Positions 52,936-62,136 of a stretch of DNA of 64,000 bases are shown here, in pieces (position 1 is the first letter of the stretch; each line of letters opens with the position of its first letter). The translations under genes were made by a program, and so were the position numbers. Below the pieces are notes generated by a model. The model saw only the letters and a list, made by a program, of their open reading frames with translations. It searched no databases and was not told where the DNA came from. The DNA is from Streptomyces sp. NBC_01314 (GTDB taxonomy: Bacteria; Actinomycetota; Actinomycetes; Streptomycetales; Streptomycetaceae): NCBI RefSeq assembly GCF_041435215.1, contig NZ_CP108394.1, forward strand, positions 3,162,001-3,226,000, given 5' to 3'.

Positions 52936-53522
52936 CAGCGGGCGGGGTCCGCGGTCGCCTCGGAGAGGGACTGCGCGAAGGCGAGGGCCTGGCGCACGGT
53001 CTCCGGGCCGTCCCCGGCCTCGCTGACCCGCAGGCTGAGGTCGTCCGCCGTCGAGCTGCCCGTGTACCCGTGGTCCGCCTCGCAGTTGGGGTCGCCGCAG
53101 GCGGCGGGCTCCAGGTCGATGCGGGAGACGGCGCCCCAGCCGATGGTCAGGACGACCTCGCGGGGCAGGGTGCCCGGTGTGTACGACTCCGGGTTGGCGA
53201 CGACACGGCTGAGCACGACCGACGAGATCCGGCCGATCTTCACCGACTCGGTCGACGTCGTGGCGTACGGCGTCGGCGAGGTGCTGTCCGCGGCCTGCTC
53301 GTCGGTATGGCTCACGATGAAGCGGTTGCCCGTGAGGACGAGGACCGTGACGTGCCGCCGGACCTCGTTCGCGTCGAACGTCGTCTCCTGGTGGACCAGG
53401 TACGACTTGATGGCCTCGCCGCCGACAGCGGCCTCCACCGCCTCGGCCACGAGGGCCGGGTAGTAGCCGCTGCGCTCGATCGCCGCACGCAGCCCCTGGG
53501 TCGTCGTACTGGTCTTGGCCAT
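52935..53522 (-). CDS. DUF5998 actinobacterial protein
   Basis: A 195-aa soluble protein of the family now called DUF5998, conserved beside the nucleotide pyrophosphatase gene in streptomycetes. It has an alpha/beta N-terminus (QGLRAAIERSGYYPALVAEAVE) and a beta-rich middle (ESVKIGRISSVVLSRVVANP), with a CGDPNCEADH motif near 140 whose two Cys and His suggest a metal site. Function unknown. The ATG at 53522 (MAKTSTTTQGL) is the likely start. Confidence 0.8.
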   Translation of the reverse strand: MAKTSTTTQGLRAAIERSGYYPALVAEAVEAAVGGEAIKSYLVHQETTFDANEVRRHVTVLVLTGNRFIVSHTDEQAADSTSPTPYATTSTESVKIGRISSVVLSRVVANPESYTPGTLPREVVLTIGWGAVSRIDLEPAACGDPNCEADHGYTGSSTADDLSLRVSEAGDGPETVRQALAFAQSLSEATADPAR

Positions 53523-53663
53523 GACGTCCATCCTACGGTGGCGCACTGACTGCGAGGGACCGCTCTGCCGTCCCTGTTCTGTCGTGGACGGATCAATGCG
53601 CGGTGCCGTGCGCCGTCCGCGAGAGGCCCGCGCGCCGTCGCCGGCACGCCGGAAACACAGCCC

Positions 53664-56612
53664 TCAGTACACCGGAAGCGTCCTCGGGCCGAGGTCGTCA
53701 CGGAGGGGCGGGCGGGCGAGCCGGACCGTGGCACCGAGGACGCTCAGGCCGTGCGGGGCGACGACGACCGGCTCCAGCGAGACCGCGACGACCTCGGGGT
53801 GGTCGTCGACCAGCCGGGAGACCCGTAGCAGCAGCTCCTCCAGCGCGTCCGTGTCGACGGGGGCGGAACCCCGCCAGCCGAAGAGGAGGGGTGCCGTCCG
53901 GATCGACCGGACCAGCGAGGCCGCGTCGCGCTCGGTGGCCGGAATGAGGCGGTGCGCCATGTCGCCGAGCAGCTGCGAGGCGGGCCCGGCGAGCCCGAAC
54001 GAGAGCACGGCTCCGGCCGCGGGGTCCACCACCGTCCGTACGATCGTGTCGACCCCGCGCGGGGCCATGCCCTGTACGACCGGGCGCAGCTCCTCGGGCC
54101 TCCCGAACAGCTCCGTCAACTCCGCGTACGCCCGCCGCAGTTGCTCCTCGTCCGCCAGGTCGAGCCGTACGCCGCCCAGGTCGGCCCGGTGCCGCAGGTG
54201 TGGGGCGGTCGTCTTGAGCGCGACGGGGTATCCGATGGCCTCCGCCGCCCGCGCCGCCTCCTCGGGCGTGGGGGCGGGCCGCGCCTGCCGCAGGCGGATG
54301 CCGTACCGCGCGAGCAGCGCGCCCGCGTCCCCCGCGCCGAGTGTGAGCCCCTCACCTCCGGCCAGCAGCGCGTCGATCCGCTCGGCCGTCCCCTTCTCGT
54401 CGATGTCCTCGTACGCGGGCACCCGCCCCGGCTCGGTAGCCTCCCGTCGCCACTGGGCGTAGTTCACGGCTTCGGAGAGCGCGCGAACGGCACGCTCGGC
54501 GGCGGGGTAGGCGGGGATGAGCCGGGAGCCGGCCGGGTCGGAGGGCGCCTGCGCTTCGGGAGGCGCACCGTCGGCGACCGGCACCTCTGTGGGCGCCTGT
54601 GTGGGCGCCTCTGTTCTCGCCGCCCCCTCGGTGGGCTGTCGTTCCGCTGGGCGATGGGGGTCCCCCCGCTCCGGCGGAGCCGGGAGTGGCGGAGGGTGGA
54701 CACCGCCCGCGACGCCGGGCGCCCTCCTGTCACCGACCTGCGGTGCCGTGCTCGCCGCCGCCGACAGCGCCTCCGCCAGCCCACCCAGCTCGACGTGCAC
54801 GACAAGCACCGGCTTGCACGGATTCGCGGCGGCAGCCGACCGCAGCGCCTCCGCCAGGGCCGCGTCCCCCGGCGACACCTCCCCCAGCGCCGGTATCGCC
54901 GTGACCACCACCGCGTCGCACGAGTCGTCGGCCAGCGCCCGCGACAGCGCCGCGTGGAAGTCCCGCGCCGAGGCCCCGGTCGTCAGGTCCAGCGGGGGCA
55001 GCGGCCGCAACCCCTCGGAGAGACACGCGTCGTACGTGAGCATCCCCAAAGACTCGGAGTTCCCCAGGATCGCCACCCGCGGCCCGGCCGGCAGTGGCTG
55101 CCGGGCCAGCAGCAGCCCCGCGTCGACCAGTTCCGTGATCGTGTCGACCCGGATCACCCCGGCCTGCCGCAGCAGCGCGGACACGGTGGTGTGGGGCAGC
55201 ATGGTGGCGCGTACGGCATGCCCCTGGGGTGCGGAACCGTGGCGCGCCCCCTGCACCACCACGAGCGGCTTGACCGCCGCCGTGCGCCGGGCGAGGCGGG
55301 TGAACTTGCGCGGGTTGCCGATGGACTCCAGATACATGAGGACGACGTCGGTGTCCGGGTCGTCGTACCAGTACTGGAGGACGTCGTTGCCGGAGACGTC
55401 CGCGCGGTTGCCGGACGACACGAAGGTGGAGACGCCCGTGACGCCGGTGACCCCTCCCCCGCGCCGGTGGAGCCGGGACAGCAGCGCGATCCCGATGGCG
55501 CCGGACTGGGCGAAGAGACCGATGCGACCGGAGCGCGGTGCCTCGGGGGCCAGCGAGGCGTTGAGCCGTACGCCGGGGGCGGTGTTGATGATCCCGAAGG
55601 CGTTCGGCCCGATGATGCGCATGCCGTACGTGCGCGCCTGGCGCACCAGTTCGCGCTGGCGCTCGCGCCCGTCGGGGCCGCTCTCGGCGTATCCGGCGGA
55701 GACGACCACGAGCCCCTGCACGCCGTGTTCACCGCACTCGGCGACGACCTCGGGGACGTGCCCGGCGGGGACGGCGACGACCGCGAGGTCGACGGGCCCC
55801 TCGATGTCGGTGACGGAGCGGTGCGCCGGCACCCCGCCGAGTTCTTTCTCGTCGTCCCGGAGGGCCTTGTTCACCGCGTACAGCCGGCCGGTGAAGCCCG
55901 CGTCCAGCAGATTGGCGAGGACGCTGCGGCCCACTCCGCCCGGCGTGCGCCCGGCGCCGATGACGGCGACCGAGCCGGGGGCGAGCAGCCGCTGGACGGA
56001 TCTGGCCTCGGCCCGCTGCTCCCGCGCGCGCTGCACGGCGAGGGAGCGGTCGGTGGGCTCCAGGTCGAACTCCAGGCGGACGACGCCGTCCTCGAAGCTG
56101 CGCTTCTGCTGGTACCCGGCGTCGGTGAACACCTTGATCATCTTGTTGTTGGCGGGGAGCACCTCGGCGGCGAAGCGTCTGATGCCGCGCTCACGGGCGA
56201 CGGCGGCGATGTGTTCGAGAAGAGCGGAGGCGACACCGCGCCCCTGGTGGGCGTCCTGGACGAGGAAGGCGACCTCGGCCTCGTCGGCGGGGGCGGACGC
56301 GGCCATCCCGTCGGCGCCGATGCGGTCGTAGCGTACGGTGGCGATGAACTCGCCGCCCACGGTGGCGGCGAGCCCCACCCGGTCCACGAAGTCGTGGTGC
56401 GTGAAGCGGTGGACGTCCTTGGCGGACAGGCGAGGGTACGGCGCGAAGAAGCGGTAGTACTTCGACTCGTCCGAGACCTGCTCGTAGAAGCTGACAAGAC
56501 GCTCGGCGTCATCGACGGTGATGGGCCTGACGCGTGCGGTGCCGCCGTCACGCAGCACCACGTCGGCCTCCCAGTGGGCGGGATACTCGTGCCGGTCCGA
56601 CGAGGTCTGCAT
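53664..56612 (-). CDS. GNAT acetyltransferase fused to an ADP-forming acyl-CoA synthetase (Pat-like)
   Basis: A 982-aa fusion. Residues 1-180 are a GNAT domain (AFLVQDAHQGRGVASALLEHI is the acetyl-CoA loop). A CoA-binding Rossmann domain follows (GSVAVIGAGRTPGGVGRSVL), then succinyl-CoA-synthetase-like domains (GRIGLFAQSGAIGIALLS), a Pro/Ala-rich linker of about 70 residues near 640-710, and a C-terminal ATP-grasp domain (GYPVALKTTAPHLRHRADLGG). Proteins of this layout include protein lysine acetyltransferases; synthetase activity is often lost. I cannot tell whether the His of the synthetase site remains functional. The ATG at 56612 (MQTSSDRHEYPAHW) is chosen. Confidence 0.85.
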   Translation of the reverse strand: MQTSSDRHEYPAHWEADVVLRDGGTARVRPITVDDAERLVSFYEQVSDESKYYRFFAPYPRLSAKDVHRFTHHDFVDRVGLAATVGGEFIATVRYDRIGADGMAASAPADEAEVAFLVQDAHQGRGVASALLEHIAAVARERGIRRFAAEVLPANNKMIKVFTDAGYQQKRSFEDGVVRLEFDLEPTDRSLAVQRAREQRAEARSVQRLLAPGSVAVIGAGRTPGGVGRSVLANLLDAGFTGRLYAVNKALRDDEKELGGVPAHRSVTDIEGPVDLAVVAVPAGHVPEVVAECGEHGVQGLVVVSAGYAESGPDGRERQRELVRQARTYGMRIIGPNAFGIINTAPGVRLNASLAPEAPRSGRIGLFAQSGAIGIALLSRLHRRGGGVTGVTGVSTFVSSGNRADVSGNDVLQYWYDDPDTDVVLMYLESIGNPRKFTRLARRTAAVKPLVVVQGARHGSAPQGHAVRATMLPHTTVSALLRQAGVIRVDTITELVDAGLLLARQPLPAGPRVAILGNSESLGMLTYDACLSEGLRPLPPLDLTTGASARDFHAALSRALADDSCDAVVVTAIPALGEVSPGDAALAEALRSAAAANPCKPVLVVHVELGGLAEALSAAASTAPQVGDRRAPGVAGGVHPPPLPAPPERGDPHRPAERQPTEGAARTEAPTQAPTEVPVADGAPPEAQAPSDPAGSRLIPAYPAAERAVRALSEAVNYAQWRREATEPGRVPAYEDIDEKGTAERIDALLAGGEGLTLGAGDAGALLARYGIRLRQARPAPTPEEAARAAEAIGYPVALKTTAPHLRHRADLGGVRLDLADEEQLRRAYAELTELFGRPEELRPVVQGMAPRGVDTIVRTVVDPAAGAVLSFGLAGPASQLLGDMAHRLIPATERDAASLVRSIRTAPLLFGWRGSAPVDTDALEELLLRVSRLVDDHPEVVAVSLEPVVVAPHGLSVLGATVRLARPPLRDDLGPRTLPVY

Positions 56613-56737
56613 GGGCCCCAGAGTACGGCTCGCGTACGGCAACGGCGCGGGGCCGTCCGGGGAAGCGCGACACTCGCGCGACAGCCGGTTCGCGGTCCGG
56701 CCGTGGGCCCGTTCCGGTGCGTCGCACGATATGGGAA

Positions 56738-56767
56738 ACTGGTCTAGACAACATGGTCTAGACCTCT
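56738..56767. promoter_or_regulatory. Two DasR-type operator sites upstream of ptsH
   Basis: ACTGGTCTAGACAACA (56738-56753) and CATGGTCTAGACCTCT (56752-56767) both contain the TGGTCTAGAC core of the DasR consensus and overlap by two bases, 35 bases before the HPr start. In streptomycetes DasR represses PTS genes until glucosamine-6-phosphate accumulates. Confidence 0.85.
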
Positions 56768-56802
56768 CTGAATCACCCGAGACACCTGAAGGGCAGCATC
56801 AC

Positions 56803-57084
56803 ATGGCTGAGCGCCGCGTCAACGTCGGCTGGGCCGAGGGCCTCCACGCCCGACCCGCATCCATCTTCGTCCGGGCCACCACGGCCTCCGGTATCCCCGT
56901 GACGATCGCCAAGGCCGACGGGAACCCCGTCAACGCGGCCTCCATGCTGGCGGTCCTGGGCCTCGGCGCCCAGGGCGGCGAGGAGATCGTGCTCACCTCC
57001 GACGCCGAGGGCTCGGACGCCGCGCTCGACCGTCTGGCGAAGCTCGTGGCCGAGGGGCTCGAAGAACTCCCCGAGACGGTCTGA
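56803..57084 (+). CDS. ptsH: Phosphocarrier protein HPr
   Basis: A 93-aa general PTS protein that carries phosphate from enzyme I to sugar-specific EIIA domains. The active-site His15 lies in GLHARPASIFV, and Ser47 in NPVNAASMLAVLGLG is at the position of the regulatory serine of low-GC Gram-positives. Monocistronic: a DasR-type operator pair precedes it and a terminator follows. This is the single obvious PTS component in the window. Confidence 0.95.
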   Translation: MAERRVNVGWAEGLHARPASIFVRATTASGIPVTIAKADGNPVNAASMLAVLGLGAQGGEEIVLTSDAEGSDAALDRLAKLVAEGLEELPETV

Positions 57085-57161
57085 ACAGACGGGTAGCCGG
57101 GTAACCGGGTAGGTGGGGTAGCCGAAACGGAAAAGGCCTGAAAGGCCACCCGCACACACAC

Positions 57162-57204
57162 CGAAGGGCTCGTCCGATTTATCGGGCGGGCCCTTCGCTT
57201 TTTC
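57162..57204. terminator. Rho-independent terminator of ptsH
   Basis: A hairpin with outer arms CGAAGGG/CCCTTCG and an imperfect inner stem, followed by CTTTTTCG on the plus strand, 78 bases after the HPr stop. Confidence 0.8.
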
Positions 57205-57278
57205 GTCCCGTTTTCGTTCCGCGGGCAGCGGAAAAAATGCCCCGCGGAATTCTTCCTTCTTTGTATACGGCTCCCGTG

Positions 57279-57983
57279 TTAATGCCGCAGGCTCGGCGTG
57301 TTTACGGAATGTTGCGAAGTCCTCACACGCTCCGGGCGTTCCGTCCCGCCGGCCCCGCCCGGAAATCGGAGCCGGTGCACGGCGGTGGCGCGCTCGGTGT
57401 GCAGGGACGTGATCGTCCGGGCCCGGTCGCTGTCGCCGCGCGCGACGGCGTCCACGATGCCGCCGTGCTCCGCCCAGGACTCCACGGGGTTGGCGGGTGC
57501 CTCGACCGCGTACATCCAGGCGATCTTGTGCCGCAGCTGGGCGAGCGTCGAGGTCAGGGCGGGGCTGCCGGACGCCTGTGCGAGCGTCTCGTGGAACCAG
57601 CCGCCCAGGGAGCGCAGATCCTCGCTGGTGCCCCTCCTGGCCCGCTCCTGGCCCAGCCTGACCAGGCCGCGCAACACTTTGAGGTGCGCCTCCGTGCGGC
57701 GCTGGGCGGCGCGGGCGGCGCCCAGCGGCTCCAGCAGCATGCGCATCTCCAGCAGGTCGGCGGCCTCCAGTTCGGTCGGCTCGGCGACGCACGCGCCCGC
57801 GTGCCGGCGGGTCACCACGAAGCCCTCGGCCTCCAGCGTGCGCAGCGCCTCGCGCACGGGGACCCGGCTGACGCCGTACCGGCGGGCGAGCAGTTCCTCG
57901 GTGAGACGGCTGCCGCGCTCGTAGACACCCGCGACGATGTCATCACGGATCGCCGTGCATACCGAGTGCGCCGGAATACGCAT
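57279..57983 (-). CDS. GntR-family regulator, FadR subfamily
   Basis: A 234-aa regulator. The N-terminal winged helix is clear (RGSRLTEELLARRYGVSRVP and VREALRTLEAEGFVVTRRH), and the C-terminal all-helical FCD domain contains GGWFHETLAQASGSPALT and WAEHGGIVDAVARGD, whose His and Asp residues would bind a metal and a carboxylic acid ligand. A 25-residue basic tail follows. No catabolic genes lie beside it, so its target is unknown. It converges on ptsH. Confidence 0.9.
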   Translation of the reverse strand: MRIPAHSVCTAIRDDIVAGVYERGSRLTEELLARRYGVSRVPVREALRTLEAEGFVVTRRHAGACVAEPTELEAADLLEMRMLLEPLGAARAAQRRTEAHLKVLRGLVRLGQERARRGTSEDLRSLGGWFHETLAQASGSPALTSTLAQLRHKIAWMYAVEAPANPVESWAEHGGIVDAVARGDSDRARTITSLHTERATAVHRLRFPGGAGGTERPERVRTSQHSVNTPSLRH

Positions 57984-58124
57984 ACCGACCTCCGCCTTAA
58001 TCCCCGTGAAACGTCGATAGTTGACGTGTGTTCCAGCGACTCTATTGCAGCGGGCCGGAATTTCCGATGGCAGGCCGGAATCCAGGGATATTTTTTGGAC
58101 AGGAGGTACGTCACAACGCGAAAA

Positions 58125-58147
58125 GCCCCGGCTCGGTGAGCCGGGGC
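58125..58147 (-). terminator. Rho-independent terminator of the M23 peptidase gene
   Basis: A perfect 10-bp stem (GAGCCGGGGC side and complement) with a three-base loop, followed on the minus strand by TTTT, about 50 bases after the peptidase stop. Confidence 0.85.
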
Positions 58148-58196
58148 CTTCGGGGAAGCGTGGAGCGTCGCGCCGGAGTGCGCCGCGCGAGTTGCG

Positions 58197-58985
58197 TCAG
58201 ACGTTCACGCCGTGCGAGCGCAGGTAGGCGACAGGGTCGATGTCCGAGCCGTACTCGGCCGTCGTCCGGGCCTCGAAGTGCAGATGCGGGCCGGTGACGT
58301 TGCCGGTCGCCCCGGAGAGGCCGATCTGCTGGCCGGGGGTGACCGTCTGGCCGACGGAGACGCCGATGGACGACAGGTGGCCGTACTGGGTGTACGTGCC
58401 GTCGGTCATCTTGATGACGATGTTGTTGCCGTACGCGCCGCCCCAGCCCGCCTCCACGACGGTGCCGGAGCCGACCGCCAGGACGGACGTGCCGGTGGCG
58501 GCGTGGAAGTCGACGCCGGTGTGGCTGCCGGAGGACCAGACGGCGCCGCCGGCCTTGTAGCCGGTGGAGATGTACGAGCCGCTGATGGGGGAGACATAGG
58601 TGTTGAGGCGCTCGCGCTCGGCCGCACGGGCGGCACGGGCCTTGATCTCCTCGCGCTCCTTGGCGACGGCACGTTCCTGCTCGGCCTTCTCGGCGGCGGC
58701 CTTCCTGGCCTCCTCCTGTGCCTTCTTCTTGACCGCGGCCACCTCGGCGGCCTGCTGCTGGGCGGCGGCCTGGGCGTCCACCTGGTCGGCGACCGTGTCG
58801 CCGAGCACGATGATCTGGTTCAGGCCGGTCTGCTCGACTGCGGGCTCCTCCGCGGCGAGCGCGGGGGCGGCCAGGGTGCCGATGACACCGGTGGTGGTGA
58901 GAGCGGCGACGCCCACGTTCCTCGTGGTCGTGCGCTGTACACGGCCGGGGCGGCGGTGCTTCCCGGGGGCGCGGGTGAACGCCAT
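58197..58985 (-). CDS. Secreted M23-family peptidoglycan endopeptidase
   Basis: A 262-aa exported protein. A twin-basic N-terminus leads to a signal segment (VAALTTTGVIGTLAAPALA, cleavage after ALA near 44). A coiled coil of about 75 residues rich in Ala, Glu and Lys follows, then a LytM domain with zinc-site motifs SHTGVDFHA and GPHLHFEA. It should cut peptide cross-links in the cell wall; the coiled coil may restrain or localise it, as in other LytM factors. The leader RNA is a predicted c-di-AMP riboswitch (58996-59166). Confidence 0.95.
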   Translation of the reverse strand: MAFTRAPGKHRRPGRVQRTTTRNVGVAALTTTGVIGTLAAPALAAEEPAVEQTGLNQIIVLGDTVADQVDAQAAAQQQAAEVAAVKKKAQEEARKAAAEKAEQERAVAKEREEIKARAARAAERERLNTYVSPISGSYISTGYKAGGAVWSSGSHTGVDFHAATGTSVLAVGSGTVVEAGWGGAYGNNIVIKMTDGTYTQYGHLSSIGVSVGQTVTPGQQIGLSGATGNVTGPHLHFEARTTAEYGSDIDPVAYLRSHGVNV

Positions 58986-58995
58986 GAAGTGGGTG

Positions 58996-59166
58996 GTCCT
59001 TTCCTTCCCTCTCGCCTACCGGGTTAGCTGACGGGTTCGGAGCAGGAAGGTCTCCTACGGCCACCCCTCGTTTCGCGTGGCTCGCGAAGGGCACCCGATT
59101 CACCCCAGGGACTTCGGTGGGTCCCCGGCTCCCCTGGCTCGCGCCATGCGGGGACTCGGCGATGAC
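58996..59166 (-). ncRNA. ydaO/yuaA-type c-di-AMP riboswitch
   Basis: The minus-strand leader of the M23 gene contains the conserved blocks of the ydaO element in order: ATCGCCGAGTCCCC, GGGGAGCCGGGGACCCACC, GGGGTGAATC, then CTCCGAACCCGTCAGCTAA and CCCGGTAGGCGAGAGGGAAG just before the ribosome-binding region. The family senses c-di-AMP and usually turns expression off when ligand is high; in streptomycetes it precedes cell-wall hydrolase genes. Boundaries are approximate. Confidence 0.85.
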
Positions 59167-59314
59167 TGTCCGGTGCCGCGGCTGCGGCGAACTTCTGACG
59201 AACAGCCGGACCGACGCTAAGTGGGCCGCCTTCGAAATAACAAACGGATCACAGGATTTGTTAAGTACGCCACAGGTCAGACACGCAACCTCCGCCATCA
59301 ATACGGACAAACGT

Positions 59315-59346
59315 GGGCCCTGGTGACTCTTCAGTCACCAGGGCCC
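59315..59346. terminator. Hairpin terminator of the M16 peptidase operon
   Basis: A perfect 13-bp stem (GGGCCCTGGTGAC and its complement) with a six-base loop, about 30 bases downstream of the M16 stop on the minus strand. Confidence 0.8.
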
Positions 59347-59374
59347 CACAGGCGCGCGTCTTTTCGTCCGGTTC

Positions 59375-60763
59375 CTACTCGGCCGGTACGACGGTGACTT
59401 CACCGATTCCGAGGGCCCTGACCGGCTCCTCGATCTGCGCGGCGTCCCCGACGAGCACGGTCACCAGACGGTCCACCGGGAAGGCGCTCACGACGGCCGC
59501 GGTGGCCTCCACCGTGCCGGTGGCGGCGAGTTGGCGGTAAAGCGTCGACTGGTAGTCGTCCGGCAGGTGCTGCTCGACCTGGTCGGCCAGCGTGTTCGCC
59601 ACGGCCGCGGCGGTCTCGAACTTGAGGGGGGCGACCCCGACGAGGTTCTGCACGGCGACGTCACGCTCGGTGTCGGTCAACCCCTCGGCGGCCAGCGTGC
59701 GCAGCACGGTCCACAGGTCGTCGAGCGCCGGACCGGTGTTGGGTGTGTCGACGGAGCCGCTGATGGCGAGCATCGCCGTGCCCGAGCCGTCGGGCGCGGA
59801 ACGCAGCACCTGGCCGAACGCGCGCACCCCGTAGGTGTAGCCCTTCTCCTCGCGCAGGACCCGGTCCAGACGGGAGGTGAGGGTGCCACCGAGGCAGTAG
59901 GTGCCGAGCACCTGGGCGGGCCACACACGGTCGTGCCGGTCGGCGCCCACCCGGCCGATGAGCAACTGGGTCTGTACGGAGCCGGGGCGGTCCACGATGA
60001 TCACCCGCCCGGTGTCGTCGGCGCTCACCGACGGCACGGTGCTCGGCTTGGCCGCGGAGCCGGTCCAGGCGCCCAGGGTCTCGCCGAGCAGCGTGTCGAG
60101 GTCGACCCCGGTGAGGTCGCCGACCACCACGGCGGTGGCTGTCGCGGGGCGTACGTGCCGCTCGTAGAAGGCGCGTACGGCCGCGGAGTCGATGCCCTCC
60201 ACGGTCTCCTCGGTGCCCTGGCGGGGCCGCGACATGCGGGACGTGGCCGGGAACAGCTGCCTGTAGAGCTCCTTGGCGGCCCGGCGGCCCGGGTTGGCGG
60301 TCTCGTGCGGGATCTCGTCGAGCCGGTTGGCCACCAGCCGCTCGATCTCGCTGTCCTCGAACGCGGGTGCCCGCAGCGCGTCGGCGAGCAGCCCGAGGGC
60401 TTTCTCCAGCCGTGACACGGGCACTTCGAGGGACAGGCGTACGCAGGGGTGGTCGGCGTGCGAGTCCAGGGTGGCGCCGCAGCGCTCCAGCTCGGCGGCG
60501 AACTCCTCGGCCGTGTGCTTGTCGGTGCCCTCGGAGAACGCCCTGGTCATGATGGTGGCGACGCCGTCGAGGCCGGTCGGCTCGGCGTCCAGGGGCGCGT
60601 CGAGGATGACCTCGACGGCGACGACCTGCTGGCCGGGGCGGTGACAGTGGAGCACGGTCAGGCCGTTGTCCAGGGTGCCGCGCTCGGGTGCCGGGAACGC
60701 CCAGGGCCTGGCGTCGCCGGCCTGGGGCTGCGGGTGGAAGTCCATGGTCGCGAGCTCGGTCAC
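59375..60763 (-). CDS. M16-family peptidase-like protein, probably the non-catalytic partner
   Basis: A 462-aa protein with the two-domain fold of M16 metallopeptidases. The zinc motif HxxEH is absent: at the equivalent place the sequence is GLDGVATIMTRAFSEGTD. The C-terminal half retains the substrate-binding RLDRVLREEKGYTYGVRAF region common to M16B partners. Like the alpha subunit of mitochondrial processing peptidase, it probably forms a chamber with the active subunit encoded just upstream, overlapped by four bases (GTGA). The GTG at 60763 is used as start. Confidence 0.85.
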   Translation of the reverse strand: MTELATMDFHPQPQAGDARPWAFPAPERGTLDNGLTVLHCHRPGQQVVAVEVILDAPLDAEPTGLDGVATIMTRAFSEGTDKHTAEEFAAELERCGATLDSHADHPCVRLSLEVPVSRLEKALGLLADALRAPAFEDSEIERLVANRLDEIPHETANPGRRAAKELYRQLFPATSRMSRPRQGTEETVEGIDSAAVRAFYERHVRPATATAVVVGDLTGVDLDTLLGETLGAWTGSAAKPSTVPSVSADDTGRVIIVDRPGSVQTQLLIGRVGADRHDRVWPAQVLGTYCLGGTLTSRLDRVLREEKGYTYGVRAFGQVLRSAPDGSGTAMLAISGSVDTPNTGPALDDLWTVLRTLAAEGLTDTERDVAVQNLVGVAPLKFETAAAVANTLADQVEQHLPDDYQSTLYRQLAATGTVEATAAVVSAFPVDRLVTVLVGDAAQIEEPVRALGIGEVTVVPAE

Positions 60764-62136
60764 TTCGCCGACTCCTCGTTCTCGTCGGTGGTTTCGACGG
60801 CGTCCGCCTCGGCGGCTTCCTCTTCGGCGCCCTCTTCGCCGGCGACGGGCTCGTACACGAGCACTGCGCGGTTGTCGGGCCTGAGGCGCGCCTTGGCGAT
60901 CTCCTGGACCTCGTCGGCCGTCACTTCGAGGACACGGTCGACGGCGGTGAGGGCGAGCTTCGGGTCGCCGAACAGGACCGCGTACCGGCACAGTTCGTCG
61001 GCGCGGCCCGAGACCGTGCCGAGCCGGTCCAGCCACTCGCGCTCCAGCTGGGCCTGGGCGCGCTCCATCTCCTCCGCCGTGGGGCCCTCCGCGGCGAACC
61101 GGGCGAGTTCCTCGTCGACGGCGGCCTCGATGACGGGCACCTCGACGTCACCGGAGGTCTTCACGTCCATCCACGCCACGGAGGGCGCGCCGGCCAGCCG
61201 CAGCAGGCCGAACCCGGCCGTCACGGCCGTACGGTCACGCCGTACGAGCCGGTTGTAGAGGCGGGACGACTCGCCGCCGCCGAGGATCGTGAGCGCCAGG
61301 TCGGCCGCGTCGCACGCGCGCGTGCCGTCCTCCGGCAGCCGGTAGGAGGCCATCAACGCGCGCGCGGGGACGTTCTCCTCGACCACCTCGCGCAGTTGCT
61401 CGCCCATGACGTCGGGCAGCGCGCCGCTGCGCGGCTCGGGCTTGCCGTCGTACGAGGGGATCGAGCCGAAGTACTTCTCCACCCACGCGAGCGTCTGCTC
61501 CGGGTCGATGTCGCCGACGATCGACAGGACGGCGTTGTTGGGCGCGTAGTACGTCCTGAAGAACTGCTGGGCGTCCTCCAGGCTGGCCGCCTCCAGGTCG
61601 TCCATCGAGCCGATCGGCGTGTGCCGGTAGGGGTGGCCCTCCGGGTAGGCCAGACGGAAGATCTTCTCGAAGGCGGTGCCGTACGGCACGTTGTCGTACC
61701 GCTGCCGGCGCTCGTTCTGGACGACGGCCCGCTGGTTGTCCAGGTTCTTCTGGTCGAGCGCGAGCAGCAGGCTGCCCATGCGGTCGGCCTCCAGCCACAG
61801 CGCGAGCTCCAGCTGGTGGGTGGGCATGGTCTCGAAGTAGTTGGTGCGCTCCCAGCTGGTGGTGCCGTTCAGCGAACCGCCCGCGCCCTGGACCAGCTCG
61901 AAGTGGCCGTTGTCCTTCACCTGGCCCGAGCCCTGGAACATCAGGTGCTCGAAGAGGTGGGCGAGGCCCGTGCGGCCCTTGACCTCGTGGCGCGAACCGA
62001 CGTCGTACCAGAGGCACACCGCGGCGACCGGGGTCAGGTGGTCCTCGGAGAGCACCACGCGCAGGCCGTTGTCCAGGCGGTGCTCCTTCACTGTCAGGCC
62101 TTCGGAGCCGGCCTCGGCTGTGGCCGTGTGACCCAT
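60760..62136 (-). CDS. M16-family zinc metallopeptidase, catalytic subunit
   Basis: A 458-aa peptidase with the inverted zinc motif HLFEH (His60, Glu63, His64) and the downstream acidic ligand in LDNQRAVVQNERRQRYDN. The C-terminal domain carries GGGESSRLYNRLVRRDR. No signal peptide is seen, so it is cytosolic; peptide degradation or processing is expected. The last 30 residues are extremely acidic (Glu/Ala/Asp). It is the first gene of the pair; the ATG at 62136 fits the domain start. Confidence 0.9.
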   Translation of the reverse strand: MGHTATAEAGSEGLTVKEHRLDNGLRVVLSEDHLTPVAAVCLWYDVGSRHEVKGRTGLAHLFEHLMFQGSGQVKDNGHFELVQGAGGSLNGTTSWERTNYFETMPTHQLELALWLEADRMGSLLLALDQKNLDNQRAVVQNERRQRYDNVPYGTAFEKIFRLAYPEGHPYRHTPIGSMDDLEAASLEDAQQFFRTYYAPNNAVLSIVGDIDPEQTLAWVEKYFGSIPSYDGKPEPRSGALPDVMGEQLREVVEENVPARALMASYRLPEDGTRACDAADLALTILGGGESSRLYNRLVRRDRTAVTAGFGLLRLAGAPSVAWMDVKTSGDVEVPVIEAAVDEELARFAAEGPTAEEMERAQAQLEREWLDRLGTVSGRADELCRYAVLFGDPKLALTAVDRVLEVTADEVQEIAKARLRPDNRAVLVYEPVAGEEGAEEEAAEADAVETTDENEESAK

